From the NCBI GenBank assembly GCA_964006375.1, contig OZ023265.1, forward strand, positions 119,068,944 to 119,132,943: a stretch of DNA of 64,000 nt, given 5' to 3'. The stretch comes from Tillus elongatus. Lineage: Eukaryota; Arthropoda; Insecta; Coleoptera; Cleridae. The position numbers and the translations under genes were made by a program. Positions 1 through 11,574 of the stretch are shown one piece after another (the first letter of the stretch is position 1; every line of letters starts with the position of its first letter). Below the pieces are notes generated by a model, which was not told the DNA's origin, did not search any database, and worked only from the letters and a program-made list of their open reading frames with translations.

Positions 1-189
1 CCAGAATCCGTTTTCACATTTTTGATATCTTGTTGAATTGAAAAAAAAATGCAAGTGGAGTCCCAAATTGCAGATTGTTCAAAAGCGCTCTATATCTACG
101 AAACTAAGAAAACGGCGTCGTTTCTGTCACTGCCGTTTTTCGTTTCATAAAAATCGAGCACAGTATTGCGTAAACAGTTTGTCTCTATC

Positions 190-750
190 TTCAATAATAA
201 CTGAGACACTTCACATTTACAACGAAAATAGGACACCTGTACAACTATTACCAGAATGAAGTTAAACCATGACTGCTTCCCATGTCACTTGTATAAGATT
301 GGCATATTTATTAGTCAGTATTGTTCTTGCGACAACAACGCCATGTGCAATCTTGATCATTTACTATTTCAGTGCTCTCAATACGATAATTGCCGAGCGT
401 CACTCTAGCGTAGCAGTTCGGAATACAGTTCCTGTAAAATTGACAAAGCTTCCTTGTCTGAACGTCTCAAACGTATTCAATGTACTAATTACTTTTGTTC
501 GTCAATCAAAGCTCAATATTTAGTTATAAGAAGTATATTAAGCAATAATTGTAGGTTATAAATCCTACTGTTTTCCCTATCGTTTTAAACCCATGTAATC
601 AGTTGTCCAGTCGTCCTTGTCAATTACAAAAATGCCCCGAAGGACACCTGGGCGAGAAGGGAGTGTCCCTGTTTAACCTTATAATTTTAAATGTTCCAAC
701 TTTATAGTAGGCTTAATACAATCGTATCTGTAACTTTTGTTTATTTTTAT
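190..750 (+). mobile_element. I-like LINE, 3' end (C-terminus plus 3' UTR), decayed
   Basis: The frame starting near 235 reads a LINE C-terminal cysteine/histidine region, with TRMKLNHDCFPCHLYKIGI followed by DHLLFQCSQY. After a frameshift the last residues (NVLITFVRQSKLNI, stop near 525) continue in another frame. The same order, a basic LNHxxxPxHL block, a C-x-C pair, DHLxFxC and a hydrophobic FIRQTK-like end, recurs on the minus strand at 30017-30244 and 57.7-58 kb. This is the family's usual 3' signature downstream of RNase H. Stops upstream of 235 show the copy is dead and probably 5' truncated. A 3' UTR follows to about 750. Placement in the I-like group is inference. Confidence 0.6.
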
Positions 751-866
751 TTTATTTTATGGCACTAACAGTGTATGTCCTCTATGTTATCATGCCTTTC
801 CTGCGACAATTAATTACCAAAAGCATTATTACCAAAACATGAGGCATGTTTGTAAGAAAAAAATCG

Positions 867-1110
867 TGCGCAGCAAGTGGCTTTTGGTAGCGAATTTTTC
901 TTAAATTCTTCAAGTTTTGATAACTCAATTTGCCATTAACTTAAGGTTTGTTGGCTAGGAAACCAGTTTTCTCGTAACATTTAGGCTTATTTTCGGAAAT
1001 TTGTTGTACATTTTCAAACAATAAGTAATTTTTATAAAATATAGTACATTGTTTCTACAATAAAGGCTATACCGGTAACCAGGTTGATGCCTGCTTGCAT
1101 TATTCAAAAT
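867..1110 (+). repeat. Dispersed repeat matching the outer part of the 3.66 kb palindrome
   Basis: It starts with the dispersed core GCAGCAAGTGGCTTTTGGTA and continues to CCGGTAACCAGGTTGATG. The whole segment is an inverted match to about 15165-15400, including the element reading GTACATTGTTTCTAC in one orientation and GTAGAAACATTGTAC in the other. It contains no gene. It joins a transposase fragment on its right side. Confidence 0.6.
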
Positions 1111-1449
1111 GAACCAATAATTTGGTAATGATATATTCTGGCCCAAATATTATATTAGTCTCTTGGGGATACTGGGTTCTGGTAGGAATAGTAATTCTCG
1201 GAGATTCCTGTGCCCAATGTCGTGTATTTTGGATATTTGGTTCATTTTTTAAGATAAACGTGTACTCATCAGTAAAGCAGAAAACGACGATCGGTATTCG
1301 CACACTCTGCATTGCGTAACAGAATACAGCCATTTTTCTTCATTAACAGCAAATATCACTTGATGGAACCTGGACTTATAGACATGATACTTGTACTTCT
1401 TCCACACCCGTGATTTGGAGAAACCCACCTAAAGACATATTTGCCTTAC

Positions 1450-1450
<1 letters not shown>
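1095..1450 (-). mobile_element. Tc1/mariner-superfamily transposase fragment (central catalytic part)
   Basis: Minus-strand reading gives a WKKYKYHVYKSRFHQV-like block in one frame. It continues as FCFTDEYTFILKNEPNIQNT and then RHWAQESPR...TQYPQETNI. In the IS630/Tc1/mariner superfamily the FTDE/FSDE motif carries the first catalytic Asp and is followed by N-x-QN-x-R-x-W and TQYPQK-x-N-V-W. Only this middle part survives: the N-terminal helix-turn-helix and the second and third catalytic Asp are missing. Two frames are needed, so it is a pseudogene. It ends at the repeat at 867-1110. Confidence 0.6.
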
Positions 1451-3799
<2,349 letters not shown>

Positions 3800-3837
3800 G
3801 TAGTGTCTACGATTCTCTACAAAACTGCTGAGAATTT

Positions 3838-3958
3838 CTAAACACCCTAAAACATGTAGGTTTTGGTTGCGAGGGGGACACTGTTTTAATCCCTAAACGA
3901 ATTCGTAGCATTAAACTCTTAGCGGGAGTGACTTTCGCTTCCTTAATTTGTAGGTCAA

Positions 3959-4033
<75 letters not shown>

Positions 4034-4256
4034 ATGTTTTAAAAGCAAATATCTAGGAAACTAATGGGGATATTTTGAGATTATAGGTTTGAATAAAGAA
4101 TCTAAACAGCTTTCCAAAAATATGCCACTCGACCTACCTTCGCTGACAAATTAAGGAGGCGAAAGTCACTCCCGCTAAGAGTTGAATGCTACGAATTCGT
4201 TTAGGGATTAAAACAGTGTACCCCTCGCAACCAAAAGCTACATGTTTTAGGGTTAG

Positions 4257-4260
<4 letters not shown>
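3838..4260. mobile_element. Inverted-repeat (MITE-like) element with (TA)n at its centre
   Basis: The left arm (about 3840-3958) and right arm (about 4130-4260) are near-identical inverted copies of about 120 bp. The left arm reads CACCCTAAAACATGTAGG, then GGTTGCGAGGGGGACACTG, then AACGAATTCGTAGCATTAAA, and the right arm gives the reverse complement of each with few differences. A (TA)n tract (3962-4031) and about 100 bp of unique sequence lie between the arms. The element is also flanked on both sides by (TA)n. There is no coding capacity. A non-autonomous TA-targeting element is the simplest reading. Confidence 0.75.
3962..4031. repeat. (TA)n microsatellite inside the inverted-repeat element
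   Basis: About 70 bp of pure TA between the two arms of the element at 3838-4260. Confidence 0.98.

Positions 4261-4342
<82 letters not shown>
4260..4342. repeat. (TA)n microsatellite
   Basis: About 83 bp of pure TA. It abuts the right arm of the inverted-repeat element on one side and a dispersed repeat beginning CTCAGTATAACTAAAAAATA on the other. Confidence 0.98.
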
Positions 4343-4343
<1 letters not shown>

Positions 4344-4972
4344 TCAGTATAACTAAAAAATAACAGCGCGACTTTTATGAAATTTGGCTGGGACAAGTTC
4401 GTTAGCCAAAACAATAGAATCAGATTTTCCAGATTTATCTTCGGAAAATTTTTGTAACTTTGAAAATAACATAGCTATTAGATATTAGATCATAGAAAAT
4501 TTGCTACTCAAAGTACTTCTATATAACGTATGGTAGATGCAAATGCCAGATCTATGGAGTAAAATAGAACAAACGTTATAAGCAGTTAAAGAAAAAAAAT
4601 TGGTCCCATTAGAGGTCAGAAAAGGACTCAAGGCAAAAATATAATATGTGGGTAATAAGATCTATATAATATTATATAGACAAAGTTTTTGGCGAGTTTT
4701 TTAGCAGTATGTTAAACAAGTAATTCAAGTTCTGCTTCAACTTCAATGTTCTTTATTTGACTAAAACCTTTGTAAACATTTTATTGGGAATTACCCTTCC
4801 TGCCATGGCGATAGTTTAAATTATAGACTTTGTAATTTCAAAGGGTTAGCATATATAATTTTATTTAACAAAATGTTTTTAAAAGCTTTCCCTTCAGCCA
4901 GTTATAAATGGACCAATTATAACCAGTCGTAAAAGTAAGGACGCAGCGAGTGCGCTATGGTACTGCGTTTTC
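4343..4972 (+). repeat. Composite dispersed repeat, divergent copy, ending in the GCAGCAAGTGCG core
   Basis: From the (TA)n it reads ACTAAAAAATAACAGCGCGA, then TTCGTTAGCCA, TTTTTGTAACTTTGAAAATA and TTGGTCCCATTAGAGGTCAG. These match in order the repeats at 18090 and 40817. A core copy (GGACGCAGCGAGTGCGCTAT) lies at 4939-4972. No coding capacity is visible. Confidence 0.5.
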
Positions 4973-6037
4973 TTAAACTTATTTAAATGCAACTAAAAAA
5001 CTGTTTAGACAAATGTCATATGATACTTCAAATTGACAGACTTGATAACCTTGGTATTTCTGAAAACCTGTGAAATGAAGATATAAGTGTCTACCTCGAC
5101 GGCTATTGTACATACATACGTATCGACGTTTATGATCTTGTCCCGGTTTGATGTTTGTAGAAAACATTTTTAGGCATATTTTCGTAAAAAAATTCTTTGA
5201 ACTTTTGTAAAAAAATTTTAGTACATTTTTATAAAAAAAAAAAAACAAAACATGTTGGAAATTTTTCATAAGCAAATAGTTTTTAATGACTTCTTGTGAA
5301 AAAGTGTCCTAAGAAATTTGGAGGACAACAATTTTCTTAACAAATTTCAATAAACTATTGTATATTTTTTGGCATGTTTTCGAGAAAATGTTTCTTGTGG
5401 ATTTTTGTAAAAAATGTAGGTATGCGACCTTTCGAGGAAGACAGCAAATTTTTACTTCCTCATCGTCAATACGTGTGGAAGTATGGCATCGGCGAGGGTT
5501 CGAGGAGTGGGGGGGGATGTCAAATGACTTCAGGGGGTAAGCTGATAAAGTGGGAACAAGAACCTGACCTTTCGATGAAGCTTTCCCCAAGACCGTCATG
5601 CGTGGTGAAGAGATGCATCCTGTATGAGGTGACCCTAGTTACGACAAGACATGACGGAGATAGACGTGGTGGTCGATAAAACTTCCTTAATCCAACGTGT
5701 CACGTGAACTGGACCAATGGATGGATGGCACCGGGGTGATGGCGAGTCTGGCGGTCCCTCGACCGACTTAAGTAGGGGGGTCAGGGGGTAGTTTAGGCTA
5801 CTGACCTGTTTTCAGCATCCAAGTCACTTTCCGGGGCACAACAAAAGAATGATTTAGAATCCGGAACTGAGGACGCAGCACTGGTCGATTCTCGGAGGAA
5901 GGCGGAGGAAAAAGGAGAGTATCTCGCCTTCTCAATCGACCAGGCATCGTACAGGGCCCTTGAAGATCCTCCTTCAAGGCGTTCTGTGGCATGGGTAGAG
6001 TTAGCCTCCGCCCACTGGGGAAGCAACAAGGGGGTAA

Positions 6038-6725
6038 TGGGACTTAGCTTTCTACAAGCCAATCTCCAGCACAGGAGGGCAGCCACGGCCGAACTAGTGA
6101 TGGCTCTGAGGAACACTGATGTGGAATTCATCCAGGAACCATAATCCTATAAAGGAGAAATTAAGGGACTCGGTGGAGCTACTAGAAAGCTCATCAGCTC
6201 ATCTACAGTAGATTCAGTGAGAACCCGAGGGCATGTACTGTTGTTAGAGGAAATAAGGTTTCTGCCCTTAATGAATTTATGTCCCAGGGACCTGGCAACC
6301 ATAAGAATTGCCTGTGGAGGAGTGGATGGGCTGATGGGCATTATCGTCGGATCGGCCTATCTAACCGAGACAGCATGGATCCTCCTTCACCCAAAGAATT
6401 GGAGTAGCTGATGGTGAGAGTAGCAGGGGAGGTGGATGGCATACCATCATTGGCATGGATGCTAACGCACACTAAGAGTTGTGGGGGAGCACGGGCACAA
6501 GCTCTAGGAGTGAGTCACTTTGACAATTCTTTATGAAATTTAACTGAGACATATTGAATAAAGGAGGTAAACCGACCCTCGTCACAACGCGGCTCGAGGA
6601 GGTTTTAGATATAACCATTTTCACCCAGTTTCTGGGTGAGCTTGTAAAGAACTGTGTTGTATCTGATCAAGCAAATAGCTCAGATCACAGATACACCCGG
6701 TTTGAAGTTGCCAACGTCGACAGAT
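6038..6725 (+). pseudogene. LINE endonuclease (EEP) domain, degenerate
   Basis: It opens with MGLSFLQANLQHRRAATAEL and then VEFIQEP (the metal-binding Glu of the exonuclease-endonuclease-phosphatase fold). After a stop it continues with SYKGEIKGLGGATRKLIS and a CPRDLATIRIA block. Near 6455-6500 it reads DANAH-stop-ELWGS, the usual DANAHxxLWGS motif. At about 6660-6700 it reads VVSDQANSSDHRYTRFEV, in which SDH is the catalytic Asp-His pair. Function by family: nicks target DNA to prime reverse transcription. At least four stops or frameshifts are present. Confidence 0.7.
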
Positions 6726-6879
6726 AAACAGTATGATACCGGGACCCCCGCAAGCAGCGGAAGTGCAGGGTATAAAGAGTGCCATAAAGAACTTGATATA
6801 CCTCGAGATCGTGACAGTCCAAGTGCGAGACCGAATCACCTTAGCTTATAACGCAAACTGCCCCCTGAAAATGAGGGCG

Positions 6880-7405
6880 TCCACCAGGAATGGTCGTCCA
6901 ACACATCAGGCAAAGTCTCTGAGGCTAATAAGTCTCATGTCCTTTCTGCTCAAAATAATGGAAAAACTGTTCGACCGACACATTAGGGTCGGTGTACTGG
7001 TAGCCTATCAACTACACTGCGGACAATATGCATACAGCACTCAAAGTGGTGGAAAGCTGGACGGTTAGCCAAGGGTTCGGGGTTAGCCACCGCAATACCA
7101 TTTACGAGGAGGATGAAGCGGGAGTGCCATAGAACACTGACTCTATTGGGTAGTAACATTCCTATGACCAGGCTAAAATATCTTACTAGACTTCAAGTTA
7201 ACTTGGAACGGCCACGTTGAAAAAATACTGCGCAAGGCAGTCATGACCCTAGCCGTTACCAGGTCGCTATATGGAAAAACCTAGTATGGCCCACTAACTG
7301 TACACAAGGGTGGTCAGACCATCGTTAACGTACGCAGAACTTTTATGGTGGCCCATTGTGAGTGACCTATTCCAGTCCCTCCACCGCGACCTTAGGTCTT
7401 TTGTG
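6880..7405 (+). pseudogene. LINE reverse-transcriptase remnants with an internal deletion
   Basis: At 6905-7000 it reads KSLRLISLMSFLLKIMEKLF, the R-P-I-S-L-type RT motif preceding the palm, then HCGQYAY. The catalytic palm that should follow is absent. From about 7130 the frame resumes in the thumb region, with TWNGHVEKILRKAVMTLAV and RSLYGK, the usual HVEKIxxKA element. Several stops occur. The gap between the blocks is much shorter than in an intact RT, so a deletion removed the palm. Confidence 0.6.
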
Positions 7406-7412
7406 GCTCACG

Positions 7413-8840
7413 TCTATTTGCTTAAATTTCACCCATCAAATCCAGCACCCCGCGGAAGTCGATTCTTGGGGTGAAAGTATGTTTGACAGATGTACTGCCA
7501 TCTGAGTGAAGTCGCTTGTCCGTTACGAAGCTAAAAGAGTGATAACCTCTTTGAATTCGTCTGTACCTGACATCCGTCAGTGTCTGATTCGACGCGGTAT
7601 CAGAAAGTCTCGCTCTCGAGCAGCATCCAATCTCTAATTGTAATTCACCCCTAGAGATCTCAGCTCTCCTACGGGTTCGTCTAAACCCGACAGTCAAGGC
7701 GACATTCCAATTAGTTCCGCTCCCGAAATGCTCGGGTAATGACCCAAGCGACGCCACCCGCCAGTTTCAAGGCACACAGCCGGGTTTATACCATTCATTA
7801 GAGATCTCAAACCCCCCTGAGTCGTCTGGACACACGACAGCCGCCAGAGCCTAGGACGGTATGATCTGGAACCCCACTCTTTAGTAACAACCAAGCGAGC
7901 CCAATTGTCCATTTCTAACCTCAAAGTGGAGGCGTCAAAATACAGGTTTATATCACTCACCAGAGATATCGGACTCCCTCTAGTATCACCTGGACCAGAC
8001 CCCCACCAGTGTTTCACTGACTCAAGGCGGTATTATGAAGTCCCTCTTTCGAACAGTATCCAGCGAGATCGTTAGCCCGTTTCGTATCTCACAGAGTAGG
8101 TCTCAATCACCAGGTGTAATTCTCCCCCAGAGATCTCAGTCCCTCCCCAAGTTCGTTTAGACCCGATACCCACCAGTATTTATTTAAATTGCACCCAACA
8201 AATCGACCCCGCAGGAGGAGACAATATTTTTGAGGACAAAAGATGGTTTGACATGTCTACTACCATCAGAATTAAATGGATTGCCGGTTTCCAAGCTCAA
8301 AGAGAGGTAACCTCTCTCCGAGTTCGTCTGGGCCAGATATCCCTCACTTTTTGACGAGGCGGTATCATGAAGTCCCGCACCGAAGCAGCATTCAAGTGAG
8401 TTCGTTCGCCCGTTTCGAAGCTCACAGAATAGGCCTCAATCTCCAGTTGTAATCCACCCCTACAGATGTCAGCTCTCCTCCGGGTTTGTCTCGACGCAAC
8501 ACCCACCAGTGCTAGACTCAAGGCGACATCCCATCGAGTCCCGCTCCCGAGCAGCACCCAAGCGAGGTCGTCCGTCTGTTTTGAAGCACACACTTTAGGC
8601 CTCATACTCCGGGAGTATACCACTCATCAGATATCTTAACCCCTTCCGGGTTTCTGGACACACGCCAGCTGCCAATACTCAGCCTAAGGCAGTATCATCT
8701 GGAACCCCGCTGCCGAGTAACAACCAAGCGCGGTCAGTTGTCCATTTCTAAGCCCAGAGTGAAGGCCTAGAAATACGGGTGTACATAACTCCCCAGAACT
8801 ATCCGCCTCCTTTCAGGGTCACTTGAATCTCGCCAGTATA
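7413..8840. repeat. GC-rich nested tandem array inside the LINE
   Basis: Two diverged copies of a unit of about 770 bp: TATTTGCTTAAATTTCACCC near 7416 pairs with TATTTATTTAAATTGCACCC near 8184. Each is itself built from diverged subunits of roughly 110-165 bp. The subunits repeat motifs such as CCACCAGTG, CTCAAGGCGG(T/C)AT, TCCCGCTCCCGAGCAGC, CCAAGCGAG and AGATCTCAGCTCTCC. It is visibly richer in G+C than the rest of the window. Open frames of about 110 codons on the minus strand repeat the same peptides and look like by-products of the array. A TE-borne minisatellite or an inserted satellite block are both possible. Confidence 0.65.
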
Positions 8841-8935
8841 TGACTCCGATTAGTCGCCTCGTACGACAGGTAGGAGTTAACTTGAGCCTATTCTTTTAGT
8901 TAGTCCCCGGACACACAGGGACGGCCCAATGTTAT
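8835..8935 (+). repeat. Conserved-looking repeat block at the end of the tandem array
   Basis: It reads TAGTCGCCTCGTACGACAGG, then TAGGAGTTAACTTGAGCC, TATTCTTTTAG and CCCCGGACACACAGGGACGG. I recall very similar GTCGCCTxxTACGACA...CACAGGG blocks as dispersed repeats in other animals, but I cannot confirm the family here. It marks the point where LINE sequence resumes. Confidence 0.35.
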
Positions 8936-9284
8936 GCAATCCAGCACCAAACAAAAACTGGGCAAGATTAAAAGAATGGCTTGACTAGACATGTCAGGGG
9001 CCATGAACTCAACCCAACAGCCGCCATGGAAGTTTTTCTGGACCTTCCCCACCTACACCTTATCATCATGAGGGAGGTCAGGCTAGGAAAGGCTAGTCTG
9101 CAATGACAGACTAAAGGCCAGCCCAGCTTGGAGGGGCCACTGAAAAATTCAGGAGATCATGAAGTGGCCCATGCTTGAAATGAGGTCAGACTTCGCGAGT
9201 CCGCGAATCCGCACCGAAAGGATGGTTGCAGTAGTAATCTCCGACAGCGAGGTATGACGGGGGGAGACGCCGATCCTACTACGG

Positions 9285-10060
9285 TGCGCGTTCAGCTGGT
9301 TCACGGATGGATCCGGCGGGGAGAGTGGGACAGGGGCCGGCAAGTGCTCTGAAAGACCGAGGGTAAGTCACAGTATTTCTCTCGGGGTTCACGAAATGGT
9401 CTTTCAGGTCAAAACGTACACAATCCTGCACTGCGTACGAGAGAACAAGAGAAGGGGCTACAGCAACAAGCAGATCTTAATAGCTACAGACATCCAGGCA
9501 GCGCTTACTGCTGCTCTAAGTAGCCCAAGGGTAAACTCCAGACTGGTTAGTGAGTGCCGATACGAGATGGATGACCTGTCTGGTCAGAAAGAGGTTCCGC
9601 TCATCTGGGTGGCAAGCCACTCGGGGGTCAAAGGCAATGAAGAGGCTGACAGTCTGGTGAAGAGAGGATCAGCAGACCCCGGTATGGGACCAGAACCGGT
9701 CCTAGGCATGATGAGGAGCACTGCCATTAAGTTCTAGGTCAGAAACCAACACCATGCGTACTGGGAAGATTGTCCAGGGTTTAGACATGGGAAGCAATTA
9801 TTTGGGAACCCAGCTTACAGAGAGCTGTAGAGCAGCTAAATCTTAGCAGAAGACAGCTCAGGAACATAACAGGGCTCGTGACGGGACACGTCGCTGTTAA
9901 GAAACACCAGCATAATATGGGGAAGTTCGAGGGGGACTCAGCATGGAGACTCTGCGGAGAGGGGGAAGAATCAGCTCAACACATGTCGTACGAGTTTAAA
10001 GCTCTGGATCGCAAAAGACACTGATCTACAGACGGCCTAGACCGGAGACAGAGCAATTTA
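9285..10060 (+). pseudogene. LINE RNase H and C-terminal region, degenerate
   Basis: RNase H motifs appear in order: WFTDGS (first Asp) near 9300, a QVKTYTI block where QAExYAI is expected near 9408-9430, ATDIQAALTAA near 9485, and WVASHSGVKGNEEAD near 9610-9650. The expected catalytic Glu is replaced by Lys (QVK instead of QAE), so the enzyme would be inactive even if translated. A stop follows at about 9735. Then come the family C-terminal blocks (HAYWEDCPGFRHGK, then LSRRQLRNITGLVTGHVAVK) and a Cys-rich end. Function by family: removes the RNA strand after reverse transcription. Confidence 0.7.
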
Positions 10061-10179
10061 TAATTTGGCCCTACCAACTGCTGTGCAGACTAGTTCAAGT
10101 CACAGTGATCCTGGAATGGGTAGAGTAGAAAAGGCATAGGGTATGCACAATAAGCCGAAGGCTGGGGTGCTACCGAGAC

Positions 10180-11115
10180 GGCAATTTTAGACGGGCTCTA
10201 AGGGAAAAAATGGCATCGGCGACAAAAATTTCAAAAATTTGTTTTGCTTAATTGTTGTAAAAAGTGTAAAAATATATAGAAAACATAATTTGGAAACGAA
10301 AATTGTTTGTGTCTGTCTGCCTGTCGGTCTGTAGGTCTGTTGGTCTTTCGGTCTGTAGGTCTGTCCCTCTGTATGTCTGTCTAGTTGTAGCCACGATAAC
10401 TTTAGAACGAAATGAGATGTCTTTTTCAAATTTGGTATCCAGTTATCACCCGATAAACGAACGGTTCGGATTGCTTTTAGGTAAAATCTCTATCGCTCCA
10501 GGGGGCTGGGCATCCATGGGGGATGATTTGGTGAAAATTGATATTTTTTCCCTTAAAACACGAGTAATATAACGTTTTAGGGTTTGTTTATTTGAAAACT
10601 TTAAATTGCATCAATTTCTGTGTAGATATTAAAAGGGGTTGAATGCATGCGGACGGAATATCGGTGAAAGAAATTTCGAATTTCTTTTGGCCAACACGGC
10701 GAAAAAAGTCCAAAATATACAGAAAACTTGTATCTGGAACTAAACTTTTTTCTGTAGAGCGGTCGGTGGATCTGTTGGCCTGTACCCCTGTCTGTTCAGG
10801 CGCAATAACTTTCGAATGAATTCAGATATCATCTTCAAGCTTGCTATCCACTTAGCACCCGACAAAGGAACGCTTCGAATTGTTTTTGGGGGTAGGGGAT
10901 AAAGAAGGGGTGATTTGGTGAAAATTTACATTTTTTTCGTTAAAAATCGAGTAACATAACGTTTCCGAAGTTTATGGGTACAGGAATACGAATATGTTCT
11001 TTGTGGTCAAGCCATGAGCCTTAAATTCATTTCATGAGGATGCCTTTTTGAGGAGAGTAGATTATCACAGCTATGTGGAAGTTATTATTCCATTTACAGC
11101 ACTATTTTTGCTTAA
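10180..11115 (+). repeat. GTCTGTCG-bearing repeat, third copy of the palindrome's inner sequence
   Basis: A run of GTCTGTC/GGTCTGT units (about 10305-10385) leads into GCCACGATAACTTTAGAACG. A second, weaker GTCTGT run and AACTTTCGAATGAATTCAGA follow near 10745-10830. The segment then continues through GTTTATGGGTACAGGAATAC and GAGAGTAGATTATCACAGC to about 11115. It is a direct match to about 13740-14420 and an inverted match to about 12560-13090. Each copy holds two diverged direct repeats of the (GTCTGTCG)n + AACTTT module. There is no gene. Confidence 0.7.
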
Positions 11116-11325
11116 TATAGTTTATGTAGAAACGGTTTTTGGGGCTATTGAAGTTAAATAATTTTTTTTTATCGTACATTTTATCCAATTGTCACGTTGG
11201 GTCTCTTCAAGGAATAAAATAAGTGCATATAATTCAGTTTTCTATAGAGATAGAAACTTAAAATTTGGTAGGTACTAGTCTCTATGAAAGCAACTTGAGT
11301 ACAGAATTTTATTAAAATGCTGGGT

Positions 11326-11385
11326 GAAACTCCTCCCTGGCCATAGTCACGGAAATAGACAGACCTTAAAGAAAAAAATATTAAG
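11326..11385 (+). repeat. SINE tail fragment
   Basis: It reads GGTGAAACTCCTCCCTGGCC, then ATAGTCACGGAAATAGACAG and ACCTTAAAGAAA. This matches the 3' part of the tRNA-derived SINE seen complete at 26834-27347. Confidence 0.5.
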
Positions 11386-11472
11386 AAAATTCACTAACAG
11401 AGAGGTACTAATAGTGAGACATTCAGAAATTTTTTTCAAATGAGCTCGAACCCACATCCAACGTCCGTTTGA

Positions 11473-11475
<3 letters not shown>

Positions 11476-11567
<92 letters not shown>
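11476..11567. repeat. (TA)n microsatellite at the left edge of the palindrome
   Basis: About 92 bp of pure TA. The left arm of the 3.66 kb palindrome starts within about 10 bp of its right end. Confidence 0.98.
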
Positions 11568-11571
<4 letters not shown>

Positions 11572-11574
11572 CTA

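Larger units (their letters stand above)
5540..10210 (+). mobile_element. Long LINE copy (endonuclease, RT remnants, RNase H), decayed and internally rearranged
   Basis: Domain order along the + strand is as follows. An ORF1-like tail runs from about 5799 and is open into 6144. An apurinic-type endonuclease follows at 6038-6725, then RT remnants at 6880-7070 and 7130-7405, a GC-rich tandem array at 7413-8840, RNase H at about 9285-9740, and a C-terminal LTGH/CxxC region to about 10060. Much of the RT palm (including any F/Y-A-D-D motif) is missing. Frames are broken by stops and shifts throughout. Shorter copies of the same family lie at 21330-21845 (minus) and 31795-32460 (plus), both keeping only the 3' end. 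RNase H after RT suits the I/LOA-type LINE groups; the exact clade is inference. Confidence 0.7.

Noticed and set aside
5793..6131. 112-codon minus-strand open frame over the LINE
   Set aside because: The plus strand reads LINE ORF1 tail and endonuclease motifs over the same bases; the minus frame has no motif.
7422..8623. Three minus-strand open frames of about 110 codons
   Set aside because: They lie in the nested tandem array and repeat each other's peptides because the DNA is repeated.
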